From an uncultured Candidatus Binatia bacterium (lineage in GTDB: Bacteria; Desulfobacterota; Binatia; UBA9968; JAJDTQ01): 64,000 nucleotides of DNA. The position numbers were made by a program, and so were the translations under genes. The DNA lies in assembly GCA_958295985.1 (NCBI GenBank), contig OY282432.1:3071001-3135000 (forward strand), read 5' to 3'. The stretch's first letter is position 1. Each line of letters opens with the position of its first letter. Under the pieces are notes generated by a model. It was not told where the DNA came from. It worked only from the letters and a program-made list of their open reading frames with translations, and did no database searches. Positions 52,593 through 61,612 of the stretch are shown here, piece after piece.

Positions 52593-53657
52593 ATGCTGTC
52601 TACAGAAGCGAAACTCACCGAAAAGGCATTCGCCGCCAACATCCTCTCTCAACCCAAGGCCACGGAACTTGCCGACATAGCCGAGGAGTTCTCCCTCGGC
52701 GAGTTTTTCTCCGCCGCCGGACTCCATCGGGAATCCGCCAATTCGTTCTTCATCCTGGAGACCAAGCGGGGCAAGTTCGTCGTGTCCATTGAAGGGATCA
52801 AGAGCGAGAGCGAGGTCAAGCATGACATCGAGCTGCTGCTGTTCCTGAGGCGTCACGGTTTTCAGTGTCTTCAGCCCCTGAAGAGCCGCGGCGGGCAGCA
52901 CTACCTTCACACGGACGGCAGGTTCATCTCGGCCAGTCGCAACATCGACGGAGTCGAGGTGCCGGTGGGCAACCTTACCCGTGGACAGCTCGCCGCCTCG
53001 GGGCACGTGCTCGCCGATCTCCACCTCATTGGCAGGGGGTACAAGAAGGGGGTGGAAAACCGCTTCTCCTTTACCAGGGTGGCGGCGTTGTATCAGGAGG
53101 TGCGGAAAAACCTGCCGGCGCATCTCAAGACCATCGTTCGGGTCCTGGACGACGAGGTCAACTACCTGGAAGGCTATCTGGACAACAACCTGCCCAAGGG
53201 CATCATTCACGGGAACCTTTCCTGGGAAAGCATGAAGTTCAAGGGCGCCCGCCTGGTGGGGATCATGGACTTCGACCGGGCCTGCCGCGGAAAGTTCATC
53301 TGCGACCTCGCAACCACGGTCAATGCCCTCTGTTACTACGAAGGACGTTACCACCTGGACCGGTTCGAGGAGTTGATCGCCGGCTACGAGAGCCTTCGGC
53401 CCTTGTCGCTGCCCGAGTGGGACTCCTTCCCCAACGAGCTTCGATTCTCGGCCCTGCGGACGGCCGTCATCAGCCTGCATGACTTCTATCTGCGCAAGAA
53501 CGGGGAACGGCAGCGAATTCAAAAGACCTTCATCGACTTCTTCGAACGGCTGCTGATCCTGAGGCGGGAGAAGGACGGCGGGATGGAGGACCTGCTCCTG
53601 TCCATGGCCACGGGTTACGACTATCGGAAGTATCAGAAGTCGAAGCCGTCCAGGTGA
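52593..53657 (+). CDS. APH/ThrB-II-fold protein with lost catalytic Asp (pseudokinase-like)
   Basis: 354 aa from ATG 52593, chosen for the GGAG 7 nt before it; GTG 52572 and ATG 52581 would add up to seven residues. It has the aminoglycoside-phosphotransferase fold typical of the ThrB-II homoserine kinases (FILETKRGKFVVSIEG, ADLHLIG, LVGIMDFDRACRGKFICDLA). The Brenner loop, expected H-G-D-x4-N, reads H206-G-N208-L-S-W-E-S213, so the catalytic Asp and the metal-binding Asn are both replaced. Asp226 of the second metal motif remains. It may have a non-kinase role. Homoserine made by hom at the left end shows the pathway exists, but this is not proof of partnership. Confidence 0.72.
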   Translation: MLSTEAKLTEKAFAANILSQPKATELADIAEEFSLGEFFSAAGLHRESANSFFILETKRGKFVVSIEGIKSESEVKHDIELLLFLRRHGFQCLQPLKSRGGQHYLHTDGRFISASRNIDGVEVPVGNLTRGQLAASGHVLADLHLIGRGYKKGVENRFSFTRVAALYQEVRKNLPAHLKTIVRVLDDEVNYLEGYLDNNLPKGIIHGNLSWESMKFKGARLVGIMDFDRACRGKFICDLATTVNALCYYEGRYHLDRFEELIAGYESLRPLSLPEWDSFPNELRFSALRTAVISLHDFYLRKNGERQRIQKTFIDFFERLLILRREKDGGMEDLLLSMATGYDYRKYQKSKPSR

Positions 53658-54043
53658 GTCTCGTCCGGGGTCGGCTTTCTGTGCTCCGTTGACGCGTCCT
53701 GGCGGAACACCTTGAAGAGGACCGAAACGGCAAGGACCAACCCAACCAGGAAGAGCAACAAGCCGCCTTTCAGCACCACATGGAAGAAGTCCACCTTCAC
53801 CCGGGCGGCGTCATACTTTTCCCGCTCCTCACGTATCCGACTGAGGACCTCCCGGTTCTTCCTCGGTGTCAACTCCCGAAAACTCCGGTAGCTTTCTTCC
53901 AGGCCCGTCTTCGAGCCGGCGGCCACCAACGCACGGTAGTGCGCCACCTGGACCGCCCCGACGATCCAGTTTCCGGCGCCCAGCAAAACCAGCACCACGC
54001 CAACCACGAAATAGGGGTTCAGATACAGGCTTCGGAACTTCAT
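53633..54043 (-). CDS. Two-helix membrane protein with central coiled coil
   Basis: 136 aa. Helix 1 at about 10-30 (YFVVGVVLVLLGAGNWIVGA), a charged helical stretch (RKNREVLSRIREEREKYDAA), and helix 2 at about 88-110. Its tail overlaps the end of the convergent ThrB-like gene by 25 bp. The ATG at 54043 is used; the frame upstream is shadow. No family recognised. Confidence 0.7.
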   Translation of the reverse strand: MKFRSLYLNPYFVVGVVLVLLGAGNWIVGAVQVAHYRALVAAGSKTGLEESYRSFRELTPRKNREVLSRIREEREKYDAARVKVDFFHVVLKGGLLLFLVGLVLAVSVLFKVFRQDASTEHRKPTPDETHLDGFDF

Positions 54044-54091
54044 GACCGCATGGCACGATAGCCAAAGCCGGCCTCGGGGGTCAAGGACAGG

Positions 54092-54814
54092 ATGAAATGC
54101 TACGTAATCGGTGACGTGCACGGATGTCTGCCCGAACTGGCCTCGCTCGTGGAGTCGTTGCCACTGGAGCGAGGGGACACCGTCGTCTTCCTCGGCGACT
54201 ACATCGACCGCGGACCCGACTCGAAGGGCGTGATCGACTACCTCCTGGAACTTCGCAAGCGGGGCGAGCAGACAACCGTGTTCCTGCGAGGCAACCACGA
54301 AGACATGATGCTGTCGTTCATGGCGCTTTCGGGACACCACGGTGACGCGTTTCTCCTGAACGGCGGGGTTGCCACACTGGCGAGCTACGGCGTCGCCGCT
54401 CCGACGGCGTCCCCTGCCGCCGCGGACGGTCAACGTCTGGTGGCAGCGCTGCCGCCGGAACACGTCGAGTTCTTCATGAGGCTGGAACCGTGGTATTTCG
54501 TTGACGGCTTCCTGTGCGTGCACGCCGGCATCAACCCGGAGCGAGCATGGGACGAGCAGATCGGCGAGGAATTGATCTGGATCCGGCACGAGTTCATCGT
54601 GAAACCGCACGCCTTGCCCCGGACGGTCCTGTTCGGCCACACCCCCATGAAAGAGGTGTTCTTCGATCTCCCCTACAAGATCGGCCTCGATACCGGGCTT
54701 GTCTACGGCAACGCCTTGAGCTGTCTCGAAGTAACCGGCCGGATGCTGTACCAGATACGCAACGGCGGGCGCAAGGTCTCGGTGACGGATGTGGCCCGTC
54801 ACTGGAAAGGGTAA
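54092..54814 (+). CDS. PPP-family serine/threonine protein phosphatase (metallophosphoesterase)
   Basis: 240 aa. All three metal motifs are present: GDVHG (7-11), GDYIDRG and RGNHED. A further GHTPMKEVFFD supplies the late histidine. Bacterial PrpA/PrpE-type phosphatases and ApaH-like Ap4A hydrolases share this plan; the residues favour a protein phosphatase. It is divergent from the 136-aa membrane protein. Confidence 0.9.
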   Translation: MKCYVIGDVHGCLPELASLVESLPLERGDTVVFLGDYIDRGPDSKGVIDYLLELRKRGEQTTVFLRGNHEDMMLSFMALSGHHGDAFLLNGGVATLASYGVAAPTASPAAADGQRLVAALPPEHVEFFMRLEPWYFVDGFLCVHAGINPERAWDEQIGEELIWIRHEFIVKPHALPRTVLFGHTPMKEVFFDLPYKIGLDTGLVYGNALSCLEVTGRMLYQIRNGGRKVSVTDVARHWKG

Positions 54815-54843
54815 GGGCCTGGGTCTGCCGCCGCCGGTGCGGG

Positions 54844-54869
54844 CGTGGGCGGGTCCAAGCCCGCCCACG
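54844..54869. repeat. GC-rich palindromic repeat, copy G
   Basis: CGTGGGCGGG and CCCGCCCACG pair perfectly over ten bases around TCCAAG. It fills most of the 55-nt gap between two convergent genes and could terminate both. Confidence 0.85.
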
Positions 54870-55970
54870 TTACGGGTGCACGGACTCCAGAAACCACTCG
54901 GTCGGGATCTCCCGCCCCATGCCCTTGGCCTTCGCGTCCTCGTAGACGGCGCTTCCGACCGCGGCGAACTGGACCCCGAGCCCGATGTTGTTGACGAAGC
55001 AGGTTGACTCGTCCGGCCGGGTCCGCCCAGCCACCTTCCCCGCCACCACGTCCTTCAGTTCCGGAGCGTCGATCCACGGCGGCGCCTCGGGCCGCCTCAC
55101 CGCCTGCTTGTCCGCGGCGGTGAGGAACTCGATGGGGTCGTGGGCCTCCACTTTCTCGTCCCCCATGCCGGCGATGTAGTTCTCGGGCGCGATCCTGCGC
55201 GTATGGATGACGACCCGGTCGGCTCGCGCGATGGTGTCGTCGCCGAGCTCGGAGGTCTTCACGCAGGTGAAATGCACGCCGGGCTTCACCCATTCCGGCG
55301 GGATCACGCGCGTGATGGCGTTGGTCGCCGCCACCAACACCTGGGCCTTCTCCGCCGCCTCCGCGGCATCCGCGCAGGGTTCCACGGGAACGCCGACCCG
55401 CGCCGCCATCTCTTCGGCGAACGACTCGCGGTTCGCCTTGGTGGGACTGAACACCAGGACTTTCTCAAAGGTCCGCACTTTGCAAAAGGCCTCGGCATGG
55501 GCGCGGGCCTGCCAGCCGGAACCGAAGATTCCGAGATGGGTCACGTCCGGCCGGGCCAGATACCCGGCGGCCAGGGCGCTGGAGGCGGCCACGCGAAAGG
55601 CCTGGATCACCCCGTCCGGGAAGATCGCCAGGGGCTCCCCGGTCTCGGCCGAGAACAGCAGCACAAGGCCCACCCATTTGCCGCCGGGGGCCTTGGGGAT
55701 CTTGTCCTTGACGATGCGGCCGCCGCGGTCTTCCCAGCGGATTACGTCGGAGTTCAGGCGCAGGGCCACCACCTTGGGATCGAACAGGCCCGCCTCCATG
55801 GACTTGAAAGCGTACACCCCCGAGGTCTCCGGAAAAGGCAGGTAGAGATCGGTGCGCGGACGGTTCACCGCCTCGCCGTTGGAGAGCTGCCGGTAGGCCT
55901 TCTCGAGCACCTCGATGCAGGAATCCATCGAGAGCAGCGTCTCGATCTCGTCGTTGTTCAAGATAAGCAT
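54870..55970 (-). CDS. Ornithine cyclodeaminase/mu-crystallin-family protein (paralogue 1)
   Basis: 366 aa. NAD(P)-binding GIFGSGWQARAHAEAF (about 146-161), and the conserved Arg in IQAFRVAASSALAAGYLARPD. The region that carries the catalytic Asp of true ornithine cyclodeaminase reads VVIHTRRIAPENY, without a clear Asp. It is last of a same-strand triplet separated by 12 and 23 nt. It is probably a relative such as an imine reductase or a ketimine-handling enzyme; the substrate cannot be read. Confidence 0.85.
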   Translation of the reverse strand: MLILNNDEIETLLSMDSCIEVLEKAYRQLSNGEAVNRPRTDLYLPFPETSGVYAFKSMEAGLFDPKVVALRLNSDVIRWEDRGGRIVKDKIPKAPGGKWVGLVLLFSAETGEPLAIFPDGVIQAFRVAASSALAAGYLARPDVTHLGIFGSGWQARAHAEAFCKVRTFEKVLVFSPTKANRESFAEEMAARVGVPVEPCADAAEAAEKAQVLVAATNAITRVIPPEWVKPGVHFTCVKTSELGDDTIARADRVVIHTRRIAPENYIAGMGDEKVEAHDPIEFLTAADKQAVRRPEAPPWIDAPELKDVVAGKVAGRTRPDESTCFVNNIGLGVQFAAVGSAVYEDAKAKGMGREIPTEWFLESVHP

Positions 55971-55982
55971 GGCGATGTACCT

Positions 55983-57086
55983 TTAGTCCCTGATGTCCTG
56001 GAGCAGCCATTCCGTGGGAATCTCCTTCCCCAGACCCTGCTCCCTGGCCAGCTCGTAGACCTTTCCGGCCACCGAATAGAACTGCGCGCCCTGAACGTTG
56101 CCCCGCTCCGAGTAGGTGATCTGCGCCGCTGACGTCCGCCCGTTCCGCCTGCCCGAGAGCAGGTCTGCCAGCATCACGTTCTTGTCTCCGCCCTGGACGC
56201 CGTGGGCGCGGCGGCGCTTGCGCTTCATCCGGAAGCCACCGTCGTCTTCCGGACGAGCCGCGTAGGTAATGTATTCGTCGGGCAGGCCGAAGTCCTCGAG
56301 CCCCCAGGGCGCCGGCGAGGTGCCCAATCGCAGCGACACGTCGATGCGGTCGAAGGTCTCCGCGTCCGGGCGGCCGCCGATGGAGGTGATGTGGGTGCCC
56401 TCCTCGACCGCTGCTCCCTTGATGATGTCCACCGCGGAGTCAGTGCAGCCGGCGATGATATCGGCGCCCTTGTATACCGCATCCGGGTCGCTCAACGGGA
56501 CCGCTTCCACGTCGAACTGCTCGGTCATCTCCCTGGCATACTGCTCCCGGTTCGCCCTGGTGGGGCTGTAGACCTGGACCCGCCGGATGCCGCGGACCTG
56601 CATGAACGCCTCCATGTGGGAGCGGGCCATGCCGCCCGAGCCGATCATGCCCACCACCGCGGCGTCCTCCCTCGCCATGTACTTGGCCCCCAGACCGGAA
56701 TCAGCGCCCACCCGCATGTGCTGGAGATAGCCGTCGTTGAGCAACGCCAGCGGCTCCCCGTTGTGGATGCTGGTGAGCAGGATCAAACCGCAGAAGCGTC
56801 CCGGCCGCACGCAGTATTTCTCCTGCGTCGTCGCCCCATTGTATTCCTGCTCGTAGACCACGTCCGACTTCATCCGAATGGCGAAATATCCGGACGTGGA
56901 GCCTCCCTCCATGGTGCCCCACTGGTACATCTTCCCCGGGTCCGGGGTCGGCACCTGCAAGTCGATGCGCGGCCGGCACACGGCTTCCCGTTCCACCAAC
57001 TCGGCGTACGCCTTCTCCAGGGCCGCCATGGTCACATCCATGGTCAGGACCTGCTTGACATCGTCGTTGTTCAGGATAAGCGTCAT
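55983..57086 (-). CDS. Ornithine cyclodeaminase/mu-crystallin-family protein (paralogue 2)
   Basis: 367 aa. Start LILNNDDVKQVLTMDVTMAALEKAY parallels paralogue 1. The nucleotide-binding motif is GMIGSGGMARSHMEAF, the Arg in QHMRVGADSGLGAKYMA. The C-terminal half carries an unusual basic insertion, GFRMKRKRRRAHGVQGG, near 290. The Asp-site region reads IDVSLRLGTSP. It stands between the other two paralogues. Confidence 0.85.
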   Translation of the reverse strand: MTLILNNDDVKQVLTMDVTMAALEKAYAELVEREAVCRPRIDLQVPTPDPGKMYQWGTMEGGSTSGYFAIRMKSDVVYEQEYNGATTQEKYCVRPGRFCGLILLTSIHNGEPLALLNDGYLQHMRVGADSGLGAKYMAREDAAVVGMIGSGGMARSHMEAFMQVRGIRRVQVYSPTRANREQYAREMTEQFDVEAVPLSDPDAVYKGADIIAGCTDSAVDIIKGAAVEEGTHITSIGGRPDAETFDRIDVSLRLGTSPAPWGLEDFGLPDEYITYAARPEDDGGFRMKRKRRRAHGVQGGDKNVMLADLLSGRRNGRTSAAQITYSERGNVQGAQFYSVAGKVYELAREQGLGKEIPTEWLLQDIRD

Positions 57087-57109
57087 GGCAGGGTCCTCCG
57101 TCCGGCCCT

Positions 57110-58198
57110 TTACAGGGGTTCGCGCGATTCGGCGCCGTCGATGGGCAACTCGATGCCCAGGCCCTTCTCGCGGGCCAACTGGTAGAGCTTGCCGCCGATG
57201 GCCACGTCGGAGATGCCCACGCCGCCGGTGTTCTTGAACAGGGTGATCTGGCTCGCGTCCGTGCGTCCCGCTCGGGCGCCGTTCAGGATCTCACCGACCT
57301 CGACGATCTTGTCCCAGGAAATGATCCCGTTCTCCAGCCGCTCCATGAAGTCGCCGGGCTGGTCCACCTGCAGGGTCTCGCGGGAGTTGACCCCGATGAC
57401 CCCCGCCCGCCGCATGCTCTCGTCATCCAGCTCCTGGCGCATCTTGGGGACGAAACCGCCGCGCTTGAGACCGATGTTGCTGACCACGATGGAGGTCAGG
57501 TGGACCCCCGGCTCCAGCCACTGACCGTCCAGCACGGGGACGTTGGAGCTGGTGGCGGCAACGACGATGTCAACCTCCCGCACCGCCTCCCGGGCGCTGT
57601 CCACGGGGACCACCTCCATCCCGGTCAGGTCGCCCATCTCGTCGGCAAACTCCTTGCGGTGCGCCGGGTTCGGGCTGAACACCTTCACCTTGCTCAGGTC
57701 GCGGACCTCCCGCAACGCGAGCAGGTGGTACTTGGCCTGGTTCTGAGACCCCAGCATGCCTACCGTGGAAGCGTCCGGCCTGGCCAGAACGTCCGTACCC
57801 ACCGCGCTGTTGGCGGCCGTGCGCAGCGCGGACACGCCGCTCAGCGACAGCTCCCGCGGTCTCGGCTCGCCGATGATGATGCAGCGCAGCTCGCCGGTCT
57901 CGGAGTCGAACAGTACCTGCGTGGGCCGCCCGCGAACGGGAAAGGCCTCGATGGAGTGCTCACCACGGACCGGGTTCCTGGTCCATTCGCAATGGGTCAT
58001 GAGGCCGGTGACCCCAACCTCCGGCAAGCCCCCCTGGTGGACGCTCACGCGCACGTTGGAGGGCATGTGGGTGCGGTGCCGCACCATGCTGATGTCCGGG
58101 TTTCGGCCCCACTGGGCGAAGCCTTCCCGGACCAGCCCGATGGCCTCCTTCATGGTGATGAGCCCGTCGATGTCTTCCGGCTGCAATACCAGGATCAT
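57110..58198 (-). CDS. Ornithine cyclodeaminase/mu-crystallin-family protein (paralogue 3)
   Basis: 362 aa. Nucleotide-binding GMLGSQNQAKYHLLAL departs from the GSGxQA norm, and the Arg in VSALRTAANSAVGTDVLARPD is kept. The Asp-site region reads GVNSRETL. It is the first of the triplet and overlaps the mutT stop as ATGA. Divergence of the three in these sites suggests different substrates. Confidence 0.85.
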   Translation of the reverse strand: MILVLQPEDIDGLITMKEAIGLVREGFAQWGRNPDISMVRHRTHMPSNVRVSVHQGGLPEVGVTGLMTHCEWTRNPVRGEHSIEAFPVRGRPTQVLFDSETGELRCIIIGEPRPRELSLSGVSALRTAANSAVGTDVLARPDASTVGMLGSQNQAKYHLLALREVRDLSKVKVFSPNPAHRKEFADEMGDLTGMEVVPVDSAREAVREVDIVVAATSSNVPVLDGQWLEPGVHLTSIVVSNIGLKRGGFVPKMRQELDDESMRRAGVIGVNSRETLQVDQPGDFMERLENGIISWDKIVEVGEILNGARAGRTDASQITLFKNTGGVGISDVAIGGKLYQLAREKGLGIELPIDGAESREPL

Positions 58199-58620
58199 GG
58201 TGACAACCCTTTCCGTTGTGACAGCCCTTCCAGGCCGCCGTCCCGAAGCTCGTGTATCAGCGGCAAGTCCCCTTCGAGAAAATCCAGCCCTTCGAGTTCA
58301 CCCGCGGGCACCCAGGCGATACGCCGGAACACCCGGTTCCGCGGCTCTCCACCATAGGCTCGCACCTCGAAGAACGCCAGCTCCACCCGGGTTCCGCCGG
58401 GGTAGACGTGAGCATGCCGGAAAACCTCCCGGGCGCTCTGCACCGCAATATCCAGTTCCTCCCCGAGCTCCCTCCCGAGGGCTGCGCCCGGGTCTTCGCC
58501 GGCTTCGATCTTGCCGCCCGGAAACTCCCACTTGTACGGGAACGCGCCGTCGCCCCGACGCTGGCAGACCAGGAACCGGTCGCCCCTGGACAGAATCCCG
58601 GCCACGACCCTGAGCCTCAC
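58195..58620 (-). CDS. mutT: 8-oxo-dGTP diphosphatase-type Nudix hydrolase
   Basis: 141 aa from a GTG at 58620. A complete Nudix box lies at about 38-60: GGKIEAGEDPGAALGRELGEEL, with all metal glutamates. VRLRVVAGILSRGDRFLVCQRR and YKWEFPGGK are MutT-like. The start is set two bases beyond the M23 stop; an ATG upstream lies inside that gene. Unlike the Nudix protein at 2986-3642, this one should be active. Confidence 0.88.
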   Translation of the reverse strand: MRLRVVAGILSRGDRFLVCQRRGDGAFPYKWEFPGGKIEAGEDPGAALGRELGEELDIAVQSAREVFRHAHVYPGGTRVELAFFEVRAYGGEPRNRVFRRIAWVPAGELEGLDFLEGDLPLIHELRDGGLEGLSQRKGLSP

Positions 58621-58622
58621 GT

Positions 58623-60011
58623 TCAACCGCCGGACGCCTGAGGCGGGGTCCCCGTTGCCGGCGAGTCTTCCTTTTGCTTCGGGCGGCTCAGCTTGCCGGT
58701 CACGTTGTCCCTGATCCACTTTGCATCCCACCACTCCAGGGGCAGCACCGCCACGCCCTGGATGTAGACGCCGTAGTGGAGGTGATCGCCGACGGCCAGG
58801 CCGGTCTCGCCGGTGCGGCCGATTCTCGCGCCCTTCCTGACGGCCTCACCCGACGCCACGTCCACCGAGCTCAAGTGAGAGTACAGGCTGCACAGCCCGA
58901 GACCGTGATCGATGATCACGGTCCGGCCGTAAATGCCCAGCTCACCGGCCAACGTCACGATGCCGTCGTTGGCCGCGGTCACCGGATAGCGCCGGGTCAC
59001 CGCCAGGTCGTAGCCGAGGTGCCACGCCTCGTCGATCTTCTCGTCTCGATAGAAGTAGGACCGACGGTCGGCAAAGTTCGCCTGAACCGCGGACTTGGGA
59101 AGCTGGGCGAAGCGGCCCTTCCACAGCTTCCTTGGCGCGGAACCGTGACAGGCCTTCCGAATGGTCTCCTCGTTCACCTGCCGGAGGTCGTGATTGACCT
59201 TGAGGAATTGATCCCGGGGACTTCCCCCATACCCGCCCGCTTCCGTCAGCAAAGGTCCGATCTTGTCTCGAATGAAGTCATCCGACACCTGCACTTTGAC
59301 CGACCGGTGCCGGATCGGTCTCACGGTGTACGCGAGCGGCGACTGCCGGGTATTGCCGGCATGGTCTTCCGCGACGATCATCCCCCGTTCACTGGCCGGC
59401 ACATCGTACGGATGGGAGAAGAACGCGAGGTACGCGTCGCGGTCCGCAAGCTGCCCCTTGTAGGCGGGGAAGAAATAGCCGGCGATCTTGATCCCGCTTC
59501 GCGCCGTGTCCGGGGAAGCCTTGTACGTCACGAGGCCGCTGCCTCCCTGAGTGACGTAGCGGTCACCGGCGATGACCTGCACCGAAGGAGGCCTGAAGTC
59601 GAGGGTGACGTTCTTCTCGAAAGTGGCCTTGTTGCCCCTGAAGAAACTCCAGTAGGAGCGGTCGGCGGCCGTGACGGTCAAGACCCCGGGGCCGTCCTTG
59701 AGCTTGTGCTGCACGGGGTCGAGCTGCACGGGAATCTCGGAGGACGCGAGAGCCGACTCGAACTCGCTGAAATGGATCGGGCTGGATTCCCCGGCCGTGA
59801 CCAGCTTGATCGAGACGTAGGCAAGCCCCTTGCCCGGATCATGGACCCTGACGACGAAAGGACCGCGGCCCAGGGTGGAGCCTTCCAGGTGCACCTGTAT
59901 CCGGGGCGGGTACCATTCGAACTGCCGGAAGACGAAGACCCCCGCCGCGACCAGCATCACCACCACGAAGACGATACCCCACGTGCCCGTCAATCTGTTC
60001 GGCCGAATCAT
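58623..60011 (-). CDS. M23-family metallopeptidase (LytM domain), membrane-anchored
   Basis: 462 aa. An N-terminal anchor (11-28), then beta-rich domains over about 300 residues. The C-terminal LytM domain has the first zinc ligand pair in HLGYDLA (about 340) and HLHY near 423. GIYGRTVIIDHGLGLCSLYSHLS is typical. Both zinc-ligand sites are present, so a catalytic cell-wall endopeptidase rather than an EnvC-like pseudo-enzyme is likely. Followed by mutT with two bases between. Confidence 0.88.
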   Translation of the reverse strand: MIRPNRLTGTWGIVFVVVMLVAAGVFVFRQFEWYPPRIQVHLEGSTLGRGPFVVRVHDPGKGLAYVSIKLVTAGESSPIHFSEFESALASSEIPVQLDPVQHKLKDGPGVLTVTAADRSYWSFFRGNKATFEKNVTLDFRPPSVQVIAGDRYVTQGGSGLVTYKASPDTARSGIKIAGYFFPAYKGQLADRDAYLAFFSHPYDVPASERGMIVAEDHAGNTRQSPLAYTVRPIRHRSVKVQVSDDFIRDKIGPLLTEAGGYGGSPRDQFLKVNHDLRQVNEETIRKACHGSAPRKLWKGRFAQLPKSAVQANFADRRSYFYRDEKIDEAWHLGYDLAVTRRYPVTAANDGIVTLAGELGIYGRTVIIDHGLGLCSLYSHLSSVDVASGEAVRKGARIGRTGETGLAVGDHLHYGVYIQGVAVLPLEWWDAKWIRDNVTGKLSRPKQKEDSPATGTPPQASGG

Positions 60012-60084
60012 TGCACTCTAGTCCTTGCTCCCGGGAACCTGCTTGCAGGGCCGCCGCGGGACCCCCCAGCCGCCCCCGGAGCCT

Positions 60085-61506
60085 TCACTCCGAAAGCTCC
60101 CATGTGGTGCCGGACGGACCATCCTTCAAGATGATCCCTTTCTCCTTCAGTGCATCCCGGACGTCATCGGCCCGGCCCCAGTCCCTGACCTTCCGCGCAT
60201 GGTTCCGCTCCTCGATCAGCCGCTGGACCTCGTCCTCGGAAAGCGCCCGGCGCAAGAGCCCCGCCCTCCGCTTCTCCTCGAGAAACCGTTCGGGAGGGGT
60301 CTGCATGAGCCCGAGCGCCTCGGTCATGGCCCGCAGCGCGTTCCGCCTGGCTTCGAGCGCTCGTGTTTCCCCCCGGTCCAGCAGCCGGTTGACGGCCCGG
60401 ACCTCCTCGAACACCACTGCCAGGGCTCTCGATGTGTTGAAGTCGTCATCCATTTCCCCGCGGAAATCATCCATGGGACCCGGGTCCACGGCGCCATTTC
60501 GGCACGGTCCGAGAATGCGGTTTCCCCGGCTGGCGGTCTCATAGATGCGGGCTACGCTCCGCTGGGCCTCGGTGAGGGCGTCCTCGGAGAACTCGATGGG
60601 GTTTCGGTAGTGGGTCGTCAGCATGTAGAGCCGCAGGGCCACGGGATCGTAGCGCTCCAGCACCTCCTTGATGCTGAGGATGTTCCCCGTGGACTTCGAC
60701 ATCTTCTCCCTGGCCAACCGGACGAAACCGTTGTGTATCCAGTAGCGCGCGAATGCCGCTCCCGCGGCGCATTCGGACTGGGCAATCTCGTTCTCGTTGT
60801 GAGGGAAGACCAGGTCCTGTCCGCCTCCGTGGATGTCGAAAGGTTGGCCGAGGTATTTGGTGCTCATGGCCGAGCACTCGATATGCCAGCCCGGCCGTCC
60901 CCTGCCCCAGGGACTGTCCCAGAACGGCTCTCCCTCCTTGCCCGTTTTCCATAGCGCGAAGTCCATGGGGTGCCGCTTGCGGTCGTCCACCTCGACCCTC
61001 GCCCCGGCCGTCATCTCTTCGAGGCTCCGACCCGACAGCTTGCCGTAGTCGCCGAAGCTCTCCACCGCAAAATAGACGTCGCCCGCGACTTCGTAGGCCT
61101 TGCCGCCTTCCACAAGCCTGGAGATGAGCGCGATCATCTCCGGGATGTGCTCGGTGGCGCGCGGCTCCAGGGTGGGCTCCAGCAATCCCAGGGCGGCGGC
61201 GTCGCGGTGGAACTCGTCGATGTACCGCTGTGCCAGGTCCGCCGGCGAGATGTCCTCTTCGTGAGCCCGGTTGATGATCTTGTCGTCCACGTCGGTAAAA
61301 TTCCGGACGAAGCGGCAGTCGAGACCGAGGAAGCGCAGGTACCGGTAGATCACGTCGAACGTCAACAAGGCGCGGGCGTGGCCGATATGGCACTGGTCGT
61401 AGACGGTGACGCCGCACACGTACATGGTGACGGCGCCCTGTTTCAGTGGGACGAACGGCTCTTTCCTGCCGCTCAGGGTGTTGGTGATGCAAAGAGGCAT
61501 GCGCAT
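60085..61506 (-). CDS. cysS: Cysteinyl-tRNA synthetase
   Basis: 473 aa. HIGH in YDQCHIGHARALLTFD and KMSKS in KMSKSTGNILSIKE, with the zinc Cys in VCGVT (about 31) and the CSAM/HHENE-type ligands in GWHIECSAM and FPHNENEIAQSEC. ATG 61506 is used, with ATG 61500 possible. It is divergent from UbiD. Confidence 0.97.
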   Translation of the reverse strand: MRMPLCITNTLSGRKEPFVPLKQGAVTMYVCGVTVYDQCHIGHARALLTFDVIYRYLRFLGLDCRFVRNFTDVDDKIINRAHEEDISPADLAQRYIDEFHRDAAALGLLEPTLEPRATEHIPEMIALISRLVEGGKAYEVAGDVYFAVESFGDYGKLSGRSLEEMTAGARVEVDDRKRHPMDFALWKTGKEGEPFWDSPWGRGRPGWHIECSAMSTKYLGQPFDIHGGGQDLVFPHNENEIAQSECAAGAAFARYWIHNGFVRLAREKMSKSTGNILSIKEVLERYDPVALRLYMLTTHYRNPIEFSEDALTEAQRSVARIYETASRGNRILGPCRNGAVDPGPMDDFRGEMDDDFNTSRALAVVFEEVRAVNRLLDRGETRALEARRNALRAMTEALGLMQTPPERFLEEKRRAGLLRRALSEDEVQRLIEERNHARKVRDWGRADDVRDALKEKGIILKDGPSGTTWELSE

Positions 61507-61612
61507 CCAATCTTACGTCACGCCGTGGGATTTGCAAAACGCCGCGGCCCCGCGCGGACGAACCCGCGCGCAGGGTTGCGCAAGTAGCCAAAAACGCTTA
61601 CATCCTGAGACC

